DNA of 64,000 bases from Neckera pumila (lineage: Eukaryota; Streptophyta; Bryopsida; Hypnales; Neckeraceae): the NCBI GenBank assembly GCA_963969595.1, contig OZ018413.1:14435711-14499710 (forward strand). Reading direction: 5' to 3'. The notes below the pieces were generated by a model. It had not been told where the DNA came from. It made no database searches and was given only the letters and a program-made list of their open reading frames with translations. How positions within the stretch are numbered: position 1 is the stretch's first letter; the number at the start of each line of letters is the position of its first letter. The position numbers were made by a program, and so were the translations under genes. Below are positions 34,351 through 45,547 of the stretch, one piece after another.

Positions 34351-34768
34351 TCGTGAGAGGTGAAAGGTGCACCTTCGCTCCAGGAACCTGGGTATGGTGG
34401 CGAAGGAGGTGCAGACCAAGTGGGCAGGGTCTAGGTGGACTCATGCGGCACATATCGACCGGGAATCCAGTCCCAAGACGGACCATACTCTCTCTTCCAG
34501 GGGGTGCCGAAGTGTGCGTGGAGGGACTTGGGGCAACAAACTTCACCGGTGAAGTCACTGGAACGGGCATTCTCTTGCGCTTTCTCCTTCGGTCAATCAG
34601 AGGATACTCCGACTCCAGCTCCTCCTCGCTGGAGTCTAGGATGCCTGAATCTGCGCAAGAACATGGCGGACGACAGTGGTATAGGAGCTCTGCAGTGACT
34701 ACTTTGTAATTGACCAAACAGACCACAACTCAACCAAGTATCCCTGGGAAGCTGCTTGTCCCTTAAAC

Positions 34769-35006
34769 CACTATAAGAAACCCACGTTTTAGGTGACGTT
34801 AGCAAAACCTAAGCAGACACATTTTTGTGGACGCAAAATAAAACAACTTGTGTTTTTATGTCAATAATTACATCCAATGTAACATCTAGATATTACATTG
34901 GATGTTAGTATTGACATAAAAACATAAGTTGTTTTATTATGCGTCCACAAAAATGCGTCTGCCTAGGTTATGCTAACGTCACCTAAAACGCGGGTTTCTT
35001 ATAGTG
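34769..35006. mobile_element. CACTA-type foldback MITE, 238 bp
   Basis: It begins CACTATAAGAAACCCACG and ends CGCGGGTTTCTTATAGTG. Nearly the whole element is an inverted repeat folding around TCTAGA near 34889. The flanking triplet AAC is duplicated (34766-34768 and 35007-35009). It is inserted in an intron of the TNPA-like minus gene of the larger CACTA element. Confidence 0.93.
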
Positions 35007-35047
35007 AACCCTAAACCCAGAACCAAAGATTAGTGGAAACATAGTAC

Positions 35048-35346
35048 CTTTGGCAGCTGCCATCGACTTGGATTGCTGCAGAACATTGCTACTAGCTATT
35101 GCAAGATTCATCATACCTTGTGCGATTGCCTCGTCATTGGACTCGGTCGCCTCAAAGGAGGAATTGCGTCCGCTGCTCATGTTGGACCACAATGCTCGTT
35201 TCCTGTGCCCGACGCCACTCGACCTATGCTTCTTCACCGCACGTCTTCGAAGGCCTTGGCGGCTGAGTGAGCCACCGCGTGAGGCAGGCTTCTTCTTCCC
35301 ATCACCCACAGCATCCGAGTTCTTCTGATTGTTGTGGCGCGCCTCC
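35048..35346 (-). pseudogene. Upstream exon of the TNPA-like minus gene
   Basis: A clean 299-bp exon between a TTAG acceptor (after a pyrimidine tract) and an AAAG|GTACTA donor. It encodes REARHNNQKNSDAVGDGKKK, RRRAVKKHRSSGVGHRKRAL, NSSFEATESNDEAIAQGMMN and ASSNVLQQSKSMAAAK. It is strongly basic at first, which suggests DNA binding or nuclear import, then helical. A possible further N-terminal exon lies at 35985-36230 on the same strand but is less certain. Confidence 0.5.
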
Positions 35347-36739
35347 CTAACAATTTTGAAGAAAGACAATGTCAGCCTAAACGCAGTAAGTACTCGCTGG
35401 GAATCAAAAAACCAACTACGACAGGCAATGGAGGATAGCAAACATGCGAGGCAACACTAGCATAAGGAGGGAGCGTAACTAAGGGAAGAGCTCAAAAATA
35501 GGGGAGAAACCCTAAACGCTCCCGAGGTCTTGGACCTCGACCTCCAGTGAGGGTTTCGGCATCCACGTGGCCAGGGATTATGATGAGGGCCGCAACGGAC
35601 GTCTCCAGAGGTGCCACAACTACTACAACACTGAGAGAGTACTTCTAAATGACAGAGATGTATCTGTGGAGATGTCCACACTACTACTACGTGACTACAG
35701 AACGGCGGCAAGAGAACTGCGCAAAGACGTGCTTCGTAAAAGGCGCCGAAATTAATGAAACAACGGCGGGAAAACCTAGAGCGCAGCCGGCTCATTGATT
35801 TTTGGAGTGTTCTAGCATGAAATTGAAGCAAAAACAGTTCCCCTGCAATGGAAAGCAAACTCAGAAGGCCAAGACTAGTCTCACATTCTTACCCACAGGC
35901 AAAGAAGGTCCGCTGCACTATATTCTTCCAACTCAGACACGAGAGTGCATGCGAGAGAGGGTGTGTACAAGGGCGCGACTACAAGGGAATACGCTCAAGG
36001 AAGAATGGTACATTGCAACTCACAAGTTTGCCTTTGCGAGGAGAACCGGTTGCAGTGCCTTGTCCAAGGTCGCCACTTTTCTGTCGCGTAGAAGCTCGTA
36101 CTCTGTCTTTGGGTGTGGTGGGCTTTCCGGCTCCAAATCCATCTGCTTCCGCTGCTCCAAGTTTCAAACTGAACACACTAGCGCCAAAGTAAACCAGCAG
36201 GTGAGTCTCTCTCTCTCTTTGCCGCACACTTCTTAGACCTGTGTCTCCGTTGCACGCTTCTTGGACCTTGTTCCCTCCCCTGTAGAATCTGAAAAAACAC
36301 TCCACGAACTCACGCCTTGTATGCAACTACAAAGTCATGAACTTCTATGACCCGCTCATCACCGCCTTACTGCACGAGAGAAATGAACTAAGGAGGAGCG
36401 AGTTCTTCATCTGTAGGTCTCTTATTCTTGGATGGGGTTGTGGAAATGATGGAGGGGATAAGGTTGATGGCTGCTAATTAATATGTGCATGGTGTAATAA
36501 CTAAGCGAGAATGTGAATTAGACAAAGTAAGGAGTTGTCTGATCTCACATTGATCTTCCATTGAGTATAGCGCCGCCCCGATCAATGATTACCGCACCGA
36601 TCAATCATCCACATCGAAGTTCATGATCAACGATATCGATCTACCGACCGCTAAGTACGGACACGGTCATTAGTTGTCGGTTATCGGGTGTCACCAGCTA
36701 CCCTGAACCGCTTGTTTTCAGTTTCTAAAAAGGCACGAC

Positions 36740-36900
36740 AGACACAGATTTCCCCTCGCAGTCGAATTGAAGTCACCATGACTTCTTTAGAACTTAGTCG
36801 TCACTATGATAAACAATGCAGAAGTTCCGGTCGCGCATCACGTGACTTTAGAATGACTTGCCGCACAGAGGACGGTGTTGTAGACCCGGCGTGATCCGGC
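36740..36900. repeat. Internal island of CACTA subterminal-type repeats
   Basis: Motifs such as GCAGTCGAATTGAAGTCACC, ATGACTTCTTTAGAAC, TTAGTCGTCAC and AGAATGACTTGCC match the terminal arrays. The island lies between the divergent TNPA-like (minus) and TNP2 (plus) genes. A similar island is at 37790-37890. Confidence 0.6.
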
Positions 36901-38004
36901 GTGCTGCTTTGCTTGAAGGACAACGCTCAGATGTCCAATTCCATGTTTCATGGTCCTCAAAACCTCCATGCTAAAACCGCCTACTAAATAATGTCCACTG
37001 ATGCACCTGTCTTCTCTGCATGAATTTCCGTAGGGACTTTGAAGCCGCACAGAATACTGAGTTGGGTGCACATTTGAGGAGGCCGGGGCACATTTACATT
37101 CACATTCACATTCTGGAGCACAACATAGGAGTGCAGCATGAGACACCTTGCAGCTTCGGAGGTTAGTTTTGAAACAGGAATACCAGATTCAGGAGTTGGT
37201 TTTGTTTTCGTGCACATTCCTCAGAGTGGGAAGCCCCACTCCAAGTTTGGACTCGGTCTTGCAATGCTTTTGAAACCAGAAGTCAGTTTGGACATTCTGA
37301 AGTACAGGAGGTATTTGGTCAAAAGTCCACCGTGGACGGAGAGCATGCTTGTGCGTCTAGCAAATCAAGTGGGCACACAGGGGTATCAATCACTACAGTA
37401 GAAATCTTTCTTTTTTTTGAAAAAGAAAATAAAGTCACTTACTAGGTTGTTTCAATTTAGGCAGCAATGAAACAATTTGAATAGTAATGGAAAACGTGGT
37501 GCATGTGCCAGTTTATTTAGGCATTGCTATAACTCTTTTATGGAAATGGATTCGTGTAATGGGCATGTCATTTGCTCAGTCTTAAATAAGATGCGATGGC
37601 TAAGGGAAGTATTTCAAGTATGCACAAATAGTTGAAATGAATTCTACTGACCACATTACTGAATCTGGACAACAAATCCCCCACCCTTGATATCAAACGC
37701 GTGCCCCATGTTCATGGCAAAAGCGGATACTTTGGGATCATGTAGTCATGCAAGGATTCCATTCAGAAATTATTTTTTCATGTTCTAGTCATAGAAGATA
37801 GGTCTAAGTCGTGAAGAAGTCACGTATCCGTTAATGAAGTAATATTTGAATGCGATCAGTCACTTTGAAGTTGCCTTCAAGTCGTCGTGTCGCATTTGCA
37901 GGTTTATGAACTTATAGACATCCAATAGGTTGAGTTATAACCCGAGCACATGTTTCTCTCATAGCGGAATAGCACCAGTCAGGAAGTGAACTTTGTGAAG
38001 GAAG

Positions 38005-41000
38005 ATGATCCCTGGTAGACAGCCCCTGTCTGACCGCAATAGGCAACGACTTCGTGATGATCGCCTGTGGGTTAGAGAGTTCTAAAGGGCTTTGGAATTG
38101 AACGTCTAAAAACTGTTATGTCCTTGCACAAAATGCCGGGGCCGTAGGAGGTTATTGCTCCGCAACGTCAAGCAGCACCTCATCACGAACGGCAGACATC
38201 CAGATTGCAGAATTTGGAGAGGGCCGGGCACCATTGACTCATCCAATGAAGAGTGGGACCAAGAGTTCTGGGGACCACACCGAGAGACAGCGGAGGGAGG
38301 GGTTGTGCATGGGGCTCCACAAGAGCCCGTTGACGAAGGTCCAATACTGGACGTCAATGTTGATATCTGCGGCATGGTTCAACAAGCGTCAATTGTGCAT
38401 GATACTTGGGAAGCTGCTGCGGAGAGGGTGCGCCAAGAGGTCAGTGAAGCCTTTGCTACAGCGGATTCCATACACAGACATCATGGATGCGACCGCAGAG
38501 GATGTTACAGAGGCCAATGAATGCCGAGAGGAGTCCCCTCCTGTCAACTCTCTCGTGGACGGAGCCCTAGAGGACATGAACTGCGACGTTCCTACGCTTG
38601 AGGAGTCGATGGAGTCCTTGTACAATGGAGCCACATCCAGCAAGCTTGCATCCACGGTGCTGCTCATGAATCTATGTACTGTTCACGGCGTGAGCAATCA
38701 CTGTGCAAATGAACTCTTCAACCTTCTTCACCTCCACATTTTGCCACAAGGAAATACGTCGCCAAGAACATATCATGCTGCAAAGACCCTCACTAGAAAA
38801 TTGGGTTTGACTTATAACACCATACATGCTTGCGAGAGAGGGTGCGTCCTTTTCCGTGGTGAACATGAGAATGCACTCCGTTGTCCCAAGTGCAATGGGC
38901 GTAGGTACAGGGACGAGGATTGCAGGGCCTTCCCATTGAAGGTTCTCCGACACTTCCCCATTATTCCCCGGCTTCAAAGAATGTATAAGAGTCCCGCAAT
39001 TTCTAAACTCATGGTGTGGCATGCTGAGAATTGAAGTAATCAAGACGGAGGAGACGGACTTGTGAGGCACCCTTGTGACTCAAAGGCGTGGCATCACTTT
39101 GAGCAAAACGTGGATCCGACTTTTGCATAGGATCCCCGCAATGTTCACTTTGCTTTAGCCGCGGATGGGGTGAACCCTTTCAAGCAAAACCACTCTTCAT
39201 GGTCAACATGGCCTGTTTTACTCCTGAATTACAATGTGCCCCCATGGTTGACTACCAAGAATTCTTTTGTGCTCTTGGCTTTGTTAATTCCCGGAAAAGA
39301 GTCAGTCACCTCTGATGTCTTTGACGTTTTCTTGGAGCCCCTTGTGGAAGAATTGTTGGAGCTATGGGCGGGAGTTCCCGCGTACGACATTACCAAAGAT
39401 GTTGGTTGCCAGTCATTTCAGTTACATGCCATGTTGTTGTGGACTATTCATAACTTCCCTGGCTACGGCACAGTAGGTGGATTCTCTCATCAAGGCTATG
39501 CAGCATGTTCGAGGTGTGGTGAGCAACTAGGGGTTGAGTACTCTGTAGAACTTGGAAAGCAGACATATTGCGGCACAAGACGGTGGTTGCCTGAAGATCA
39601 CCCTTACAGGTCAGCCTATATGAAAGACCACTTCAATGGAGTTTTGGAAGACCATCCTAAACCGCGTGAAGTTAGTGTGGAGGACCAGATCTAACATGCT
39701 CAGGCTTACGAGGCATGGAAATCAGCTAGGAACCGGGAGGGTTCGAGCGTTGACCCGTCCAAGGTGCATGGCTGTAAGCGACTCAGCATTCTACATCGAC
39801 TGCCTTATTGGAAGGTGAGCCGTCCCACTCCTGTTTTTGCAACAGTACCATGAGTCTGACGCGTCTTGTAGACGTCTTCAAAGTGCCGAGCAAGTCAGTT
39901 TTAGATTACTTTAGCTTGAACCGTGACTTCGGCATGACACTGGCAATGTGGTTGACCGACTGTAGTCTTGCAAAGTTATATGCCCCATATGCCTCCCATG
40001 CCCCATCCAATCAGCTTGAATTTCAGCCGATGGAGATGTAGAAGCAAATGCTAAGAACAGTAAGGTCTCCCAGGTTCTTCTCGAATCTTCTGTGTAGACT
40101 TAGGAGCCCAATAGTGCAAACCTACTGTGAGTGGTTGCCATTTTGAATTCTGTCCCTGAAAAAAGTGTGGTTTTGCAGGATCTTCTCATACGCTATACAC
40201 TAGACCTCATGCATTGCGAAATGAACTTGGCAAAGAACTTCTTGAAAACAATAATGGGGAAAAAGGATATCGTGAAGGTCAGAAGAGATTTGCAGAGGCG
40301 CAATGTTAGAAGGCACCTATGGTTGATGCCAAACCCGTGAAAGCTAGGCAAGATGGTGAAGCCACGAGCACCTTATGTTTTGCTGGAAGAAGAGTTTGAG
40401 AAGTTTGCTGTGTGCTTGGAGTCGTTGAAGACACCAAGTGGCTACTCTTCAGACTTGGGCAAGTGTATTCAGAAGAAGAACTTCGGAGGGCTGAAGTCGC
40501 ATGACTACCACGTTTTAATGCAACAAGTGTTGCCATTAGCACTTTGCGGGTTGATGCGGCCCGGTCCACGTATGGCTCTCATGAGAATGTGCAAGGTCTT
40601 CCGCCGTCTATGTACAAAGGTTTATAATCCAGTTGACTTTGCTTCGCTAGAGGCTGATGTGGCGGAGAGCATGGCATTGGTGGAGATTGAATTCCCACCC
40701 TCCTTTTTTGATATAATGACCCATCTCCCCTACCATCTTGCAAAGGAACTCGACCTATGTGGACCAGTTAGTGCAAGCTGGATGTATCCGGTGGAACGTT
40801 ATATGAAAGTTCTCAAAAACCACGTTCGAAATATGGCACGCCTTGAAGCCTATATGGCTGAAGGGTACTTGAAAGATGAGTGCATTGGATTCATTATTGA
40901 GTACCTCCACGGATTCGAGGGCACGCAGCGCCGTGTATGGGACAAAGACGAAGAATATGGTGACGCCGAGGAGGTGCTGCAAGGTGCGGCACAGACTTTT

Positions 41001-41081
41001 GTCATGAGCCTTGAGATGCGAGACCTAGCCCACCACTACATGCTCACCAATCTGTCCATTATGCAAGACCTTTATCTATAA
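38005..41081 (+). pseudogene. TNP2-type CACTA transposase (TNPD-like), decayed
   Basis: From ATG 38005 the first frame gives the transposase-associated zinc-binding domain (CPCTKCRGRRRLLLRN at about 38119). After a frame change near 38460, the main frame gives FNLLHLHILPQGNT, IHACERGCVLFRGEHENALR, CPKCNGRRYRDEDC and KVLRHFPIIPRLQRMYKS. It continues with DPRNVHFALAADGVNPFKQN, SSWSTWPVLLLNYNVPPWL, LLWTIHNFPGYGTVGGFS and LHRLPYWK. An intron (39815-40178, GTGAGC...TTTTGCAG) joins LPYWK to DLLIRYTLDLMHCEM. The last part has GLKSHDYHVLMQQVLPLAL and SASWMYPVERYMKVLKNHVR. In-frame stops are at 38083, 38107, 39032, 39128, 39692 and 40338; each is one C-to-T step from Q or R. The family cleaves CACTA termini. 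Confidence 0.88.
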
Positions 41082-41380
41082 GTCGACAATGTTGAGGAAG
41101 TGATAGAAAGACTCCAACCTCAAAATTCATGTTGTGGCCAAGCATCAAAAAAATTGGGGGGACAGTGGTTTGGGTTTAGGGTACTATAGCATATTTGGAA
41201 TGAAATCGTGTTACTTGACAGTCGACTTGAATGCAGTCCCGCTTGTTGACCATAGTAGAAGACTGCAGTCACGTACCCGTTGTTCCTGCGGTTCACGACC
41301 CTGACGTGACCTAACTTCCACTTTGTCCAGTCATATCAAAGTCATGTCTTGTTGGTCATGCACCAGAATGGCTGTCGGCG

Positions 41381-42218
41381 TTGTCTTTTGTTACAAAGGG
41401 AAATCCATTGCATTTTGGGTGTGTGAGTGTGTTAGTGGGAAGTTTTAAATCATGTTTTGAACATGTTGTCACATGCAAGCGTAGGAAGTGGGTGACCGAG
41501 TCGCATGCAAATCCATCCACTGTGGGACTGGCAGAGTGGATATCAAAAACAGTTCGGGATTTGGAGATGGACCTTCGGAACTCCGAGAACATGGACCGCC
41601 TGTTGCTGAGTTGCAAGCCATTACAGAGAGCACAAAGGTACAGCCGCATCACTGCATTTGGCAATCATTTTCGAGTCGATGATGCATCAACTTCCCTCTT
41701 GGTGAGCTACAATAGTGGGTGGCGTCCATGTTTGAACAGCCATTGGAAAGTGTGGGGGACTCGTACGTGAACTATGTGGGTGTCCTAAAGGATATATTGC
41801 AGCTAGATTATGGAGCACTTCATACATAGATAAATCTCTTACGATGTGAGTGGGTCAAACCTCACGATAATAGAGGGAATTCTACGTACACTAGGGACGA
41901 CAACAGGTTTCTTGTCGTGAACTTTAGACACAAACTTCCCCAACTAGCAGAGCCATTCATTTTCCCTAGCCAAGTCACACAGGTTTTCTTTTCGGATGTC
42001 GTTGAAAAACCTGGATGGAAAGTGGTATTACCCAAGGAGGCCATGGCAAAGCGTGAAGTGGTGGAGACTACGGAGTACGGACGCATTCATTAGCAGAACA
42101 ATGGAAACCGTTGGACTCACAGCACCACAGTCTTTGCCAAGGGTGCCTGACATTGCAAATTTAGTGGGTTCAATAGAATTATCTGCAGAAGAGAACCTGT
42201 TGGCGCAAAAAGAGTACT
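41381..42218 (+). pseudogene. C-terminal part of TNP2 gene (DUF4216-like)
   Basis: A first stretch reads KPLQRAQRYSRITAFGNHFR and VDDASTSLLVSYNSG. From 41761 another reads YVNYVGVLKDILQLDYGALH, LLRCEWVKPHDN, TRDDNRFLVVNFRHKLPQLA and EPFIFPSQVTQVFFSDVVEK. This is the DUF4216 pattern found at the end of plant CACTA TNP2 proteins. A TAG at 41827-41829 and later stops break the frame. The segment is separated from the core by an island of subterminal-type repeats at 41205-41360. Confidence 0.75.
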
Positions 42219-42689
42219 AGCCTGCCCAAGTGCACTTCCATAGGCCTGTGACATTTGTATGTGTACCTATTATTGTCATACAAATGATGGAATGTGTGGC
42301 TAAACCATGCATGCAAATGGTCTGACGGAATGAAAGAACGGAGCAACAGCTAGCATTGTCCATGGCAGTGGTAACAAGGCCACGATCGTAGTGTAGTCAT
42401 TCCCACGTCACTGCAAAGTCATTAGGGAGTAGTTGGGAAGTGGCAACTATGTCACCACGAAGTCATTAGAGAGTTGTCCGGAAGTAGCAACGTAGTTGCC
42501 TGAGTCTTTTTATAGTAACAGTTCTCATAGGTCTGCATGCCGTATCAGAATATCAAAGCAATTGTGCGTAGAGACCCAGACGAATTCCATTGTTCCTTTA
42601 CGTATAAGTCATTCAGAAGTTCATTAATGGAAAGGGACCAGCTTCACTGCCATTACTGTTCCCATATGCATAAGCCATTATTGAAATCA

Positions 42690-42937
42690 GAGAGGAGACT
42701 GGAAGTTGGAGTACAACAATATTTGTATGTAAAGAATGACCAAACTCCAATTGCAATGCACTACCTTTCACGAAAGCTAGCATGCTCAATTTCTGTGTTG
42801 AAAAGGAAATTTTAACCATCACAAAGGATGAAGAAGAACAATGACATAAGAGGCATCAAGGACTCCTACCAGACATTTGGAATATGATTCCTCATGATGT
42901 TCCAAATTCAACCCTATGCTACTTCATTATGCAATTA
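42690..42937. repeat. Direct repeat bracketing a minisatellite, left copy
   Basis: It shares about 245 bp with 43956-44200, beginning AGAGAGGAGACT and ending TTCATTATGCAATTA, with long identical blocks such as GAAAAGGAAATTTTAACCAT and GACATTTGGAATATGATTCC or its one-base variant. Confidence 0.85.
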
Positions 42938-43955
42938 CGTAGGTGTTGAAATTTAACTTAAGCAATCCAATTATTTGCTTCCCAATTTTCATTTCCTAAT
43001 TATTCAATATCCTCAAAGAGTATTGAATTTATGTTCTTTCCATTTTTTTTAATTCAATTCCCTAGGTGTTGAAATTAAGTTTAAGCATTCCAATTATTTG
43101 CTTCCTATTTTTTTCTCCTAATTCAATACCATCAAAGAGGATTGGACCTATGCTTCTTTTCAAATTTCTTTTAATTCAATTCCCTAGTTGTTGAAATTAA
43201 GTTAAAGCATTCCAATTATTTGCTTCCTATTTTTTTTTCCTAATTCAATACGCTCAAAGAGGATTGGACCGTTGCTTCTTTCCAAATTTAGTTTTTAATT
43301 ACATTCCCTAGGTATTGAAATTAAGTTACAGCATTCCAATTATTTGCTTCCTAACTTTTTTTCCTAATTCAATACCCTCAAAAGAGTATTGAATTTACGT
43401 TCTTTCCAAATTTTTTTTAGTTCAATTCCCTAGGTGTTGAAATTAAGTTTAAGCATTCCAATTATTTGCTTCCTATTTATTTTTCCTAATTCAATGACCT
43501 CAAAGAAGATTGAACCTATGCTTCTTTCCAAAAAAATTTTGATTCAAATCCCTAGGTGTTGAAATTAAATTTAAGCAATCTAATTATTAGCTTCCGATTT
43601 TTTTTTCCTAATTCAATACCCTCAAAAAGCGTATTGAATTTATGTTCTTTCCAATTTTTTTTATTCCTAATTCAATACCCTCAAAGAGGATTGGACCTAT
43701 GCTTCTTTCCAAATTTTTTTTAATTCAATTCCCTAGGTGTTGAAATTAAGTAAAAGCAATCTAATTATTTGCTTCCTAATTTTTTTTTCCTAATTCAATA
43801 CCCTCAAAAGCGTATTGAATTTATGTTCTTTCCAATTTTTTTTAATTCGATACCCTAGGTGTTGAAATTAAGTTTAAGCAATCCAATTATTTACTCTTCC
43901 AATTTTTATTTCTTAATTCAATACCCTCAAAAGTGTATTGAATATATATTCCTTT
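42938..43955. repeat. AT-rich minisatellite, about 122-bp period, eight units
   Basis: The landmark AGGTGTTGAAATTAAG or a close variant recurs at about 42941, 43064, 43186, 43310, 43432, 43554, 43735 and 43856, that is steps of 121-124 bp and one of 181 bp. Units carry either a GTATTGAATTTATGTTC or a GATTGGACCTATGCTTC version at the same internal position, so two unit types are interspersed. The extra 59 bp in the long step is a partial unit. Confidence 0.9.
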
Positions 43956-44200
43956 AGAGAGGAGACTAGAAGTTGCAGTACAACAATACATGTATTTCAA
44001 GAATGATCGAATTCCAACTGTCGTGCACTACCTTTCACGAAAGCATGCTCAATTGTTGTGTTGAAAAGGAAATTTTAACCATCACAAAACATGAAGAAGA
44101 ACAAGGACGTAAGAGGCATGAAGGAATCATTCCAGACATTTGGAATATGATCCCTCATGATGTTCCAAATTCAACCCTATACTACTTCATTATGCAATTA
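43956..44200. repeat. Direct repeat bracketing a minisatellite, right copy
   Basis: Partner of 42690-42937. It continues into an open frame at 43973-44323 with no recognised domain; the left copy leaves homology exactly where the minisatellite begins (AATTA then CGTAGGTGTTG). This suggests the array grew within a duplicated segment. Confidence 0.8.
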
Positions 44201-44429
44201 GCTAGGGAAGGTCGAAAGAAACCTAAACCCCAAACAAATATGAAAAATGTCATAAGAGTGGAAATTGCAAACAACTTTCAATGCCGTAATCATCTGCTAG
44301 CAATTAGAGTAATGAAACAGTGAAACAAATATAAAAATCTTTCAAGCCAAAAAAGACACTACAGCAACAGAAAAGATAAAAAAGAAAAGGAAAGATAAAG
44401 AAAAGCAAAACTTCTCCAAGTAGGTAGTG

Positions 44430-44750
44430 ACTACAGAGTTCCGCAACAGTCATGTCCTTGTCGACATGCAGTCGCAGAAGTCACAGTGAATGACAGCGCT
44501 TCACTCTCTCACGACTTGACTCAGCCACGGATGAGTTCTGTCCAAAGTTTCAGAGCTCTCTCCACAAAATGCAGTGTCTGAAGCTTGGTCCTTGTCATCT
44601 CTTCATCCTGAAGTCGCGTCCGTGACTTCAAGACGACTTGAATGCAACCTCCATTATGCCTACCGGTGCAATTAGGGAGGTAAAGTCATCATGTAGTCGT
44701 ATTTTCAGTGAAGTCGTATTGGTGCAGTCACAAATAGGGCTGTTTTCTTG
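44430..44750. repeat. CACTA right subterminal repeat zone
   Basis: Repeated AGTCATGTCC, GCAGTCGCAGAAGTCAC, GAAGTCGCGTCC, AAGTCATCATGTAGTCGT and GAAGTCGTATT motifs, matching the left array in inverse sense. The terminus CTTGTAGTG follows. Confidence 0.75.
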
Positions 44751-44871
44751 TAGTGATCATCCTAGACTTGTATCAGAAAGACCTATCTTGTGATGCACTC
44801 CAAATTCAAATGCCCTTCCATATGCAAAAGCTAAAAATGGCCTCCCTTGTGTTTTGATCCCCATAAATGTA

Positions 44872-45220
44872 TATTTTTTGCTTAAGATAAATCCACCTCC
44901 TCATAGATACTTCCAAATGCTTTCCAACAAGGTCTCTTGAAGAAACCCGTTTTTTTTTTAACAAAACCGGATTTTTTGGAACAAATTTCTTTTACATCTA
45001 TATTGACATCTAGCTATTTTTCTGTCAATGATAACACCCAATGAACATAATTGAGAAACATAAAATAGGTAGATGTCAACATAGATGTCAAAAAAAATCC
45101 GTTTAACAAAAATCAAGGCTTGTCAAAAAAATTACAAGTTTCTTCTAGCGGATGTTGCACTTTTTCATCCAATTCTTGCACAAGTGGCAATTGACAGATG
45201 AAGTTTGAAAAAACAAAACT
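44872..45220. repeat. Paralogous block, right copy, flanking the CACTA element
   Basis: Same blocks as 25440-25570, in the same orientation, but split by a foldback insertion at about 44936-45148. Just outside the block is a small palindrome, GATGAAGTTT...AAACTTCATC, at 45198-45227. Confidence 0.7.
44936..45148. mobile_element. Foldback MITE with CTNGAAGAAAC ends
   Basis: The ends CTTGAAGAAAC and GTTTCTTCTAG are inverted, and internal arms ACATCTATATTGACATCT and AGATGTCAACATAGATGT pair. Comparison with the paralogous block near 25495 shows continuous sequence there (CAAGGT then TTGCAC), supporting insertion. A shorter relative is at 54833-54924. Confidence 0.7.
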
Positions 45221-45547
45221 TCATCTGATCAAAACTCACAATCAAAGAACTTGTATAAATTCTAACTTGCACCATTGCGTTTGTAGACCCCTTAAATAGG
45301 TAGGGGGTCTTCAACAACAGTTGGTGTGATGGAGGAGCAGGAGCGCTGCGGCCCCGCCGCACATTGAACCTTGTGCTGCAATCTATTATTGATACACCAT
45401 CGCCGGGATTTCCTCTGCTTCTCGATTTGAACTTGAGTTCATGCTTCAGGCGTGCAATTGATGATTCAAAACTGTTTTGATTATCCAAGTTCTCGTTTCT
45501 TAGCTAACTTACTTAACCTACTCTGTTTTACCTAATTAATTTGCCGC

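Larger units (their letters stand above)
25618..44755. mobile_element. 19.1-kb CACTA (En/Spm) DNA transposon
   Basis: The left end is CACTACAAAAAAGGGGTCAC. The right end, ...CTGTTTTCTTGTAGTG, is its inverse in the outer bases. The target triplet ATC is duplicated at 25615-25617 and 44756-44758, the 3-bp duplication expected for CACTA elements. Both subterminal zones are full of AGTCAT/AGTCGT/GAAGTCA motifs. It carries a TNP2-type transposase on the plus strand (38005-42218) and a TNPA-like gene on the minus strand (35346 down to 26579). Nested sequences include the amber-only gene at 27877-30006, a 238-bp CACTA MITE and a minisatellite. All large frames carry stops, so the copy is probably non-functional. 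Confidence 0.93.

Noticed and set aside
42938..43955. Regular repeats that might suggest a CRISPR-like array
   Set aside because: Units of 122 bp repeat in full without unique spacers, and this is plant nuclear DNA.
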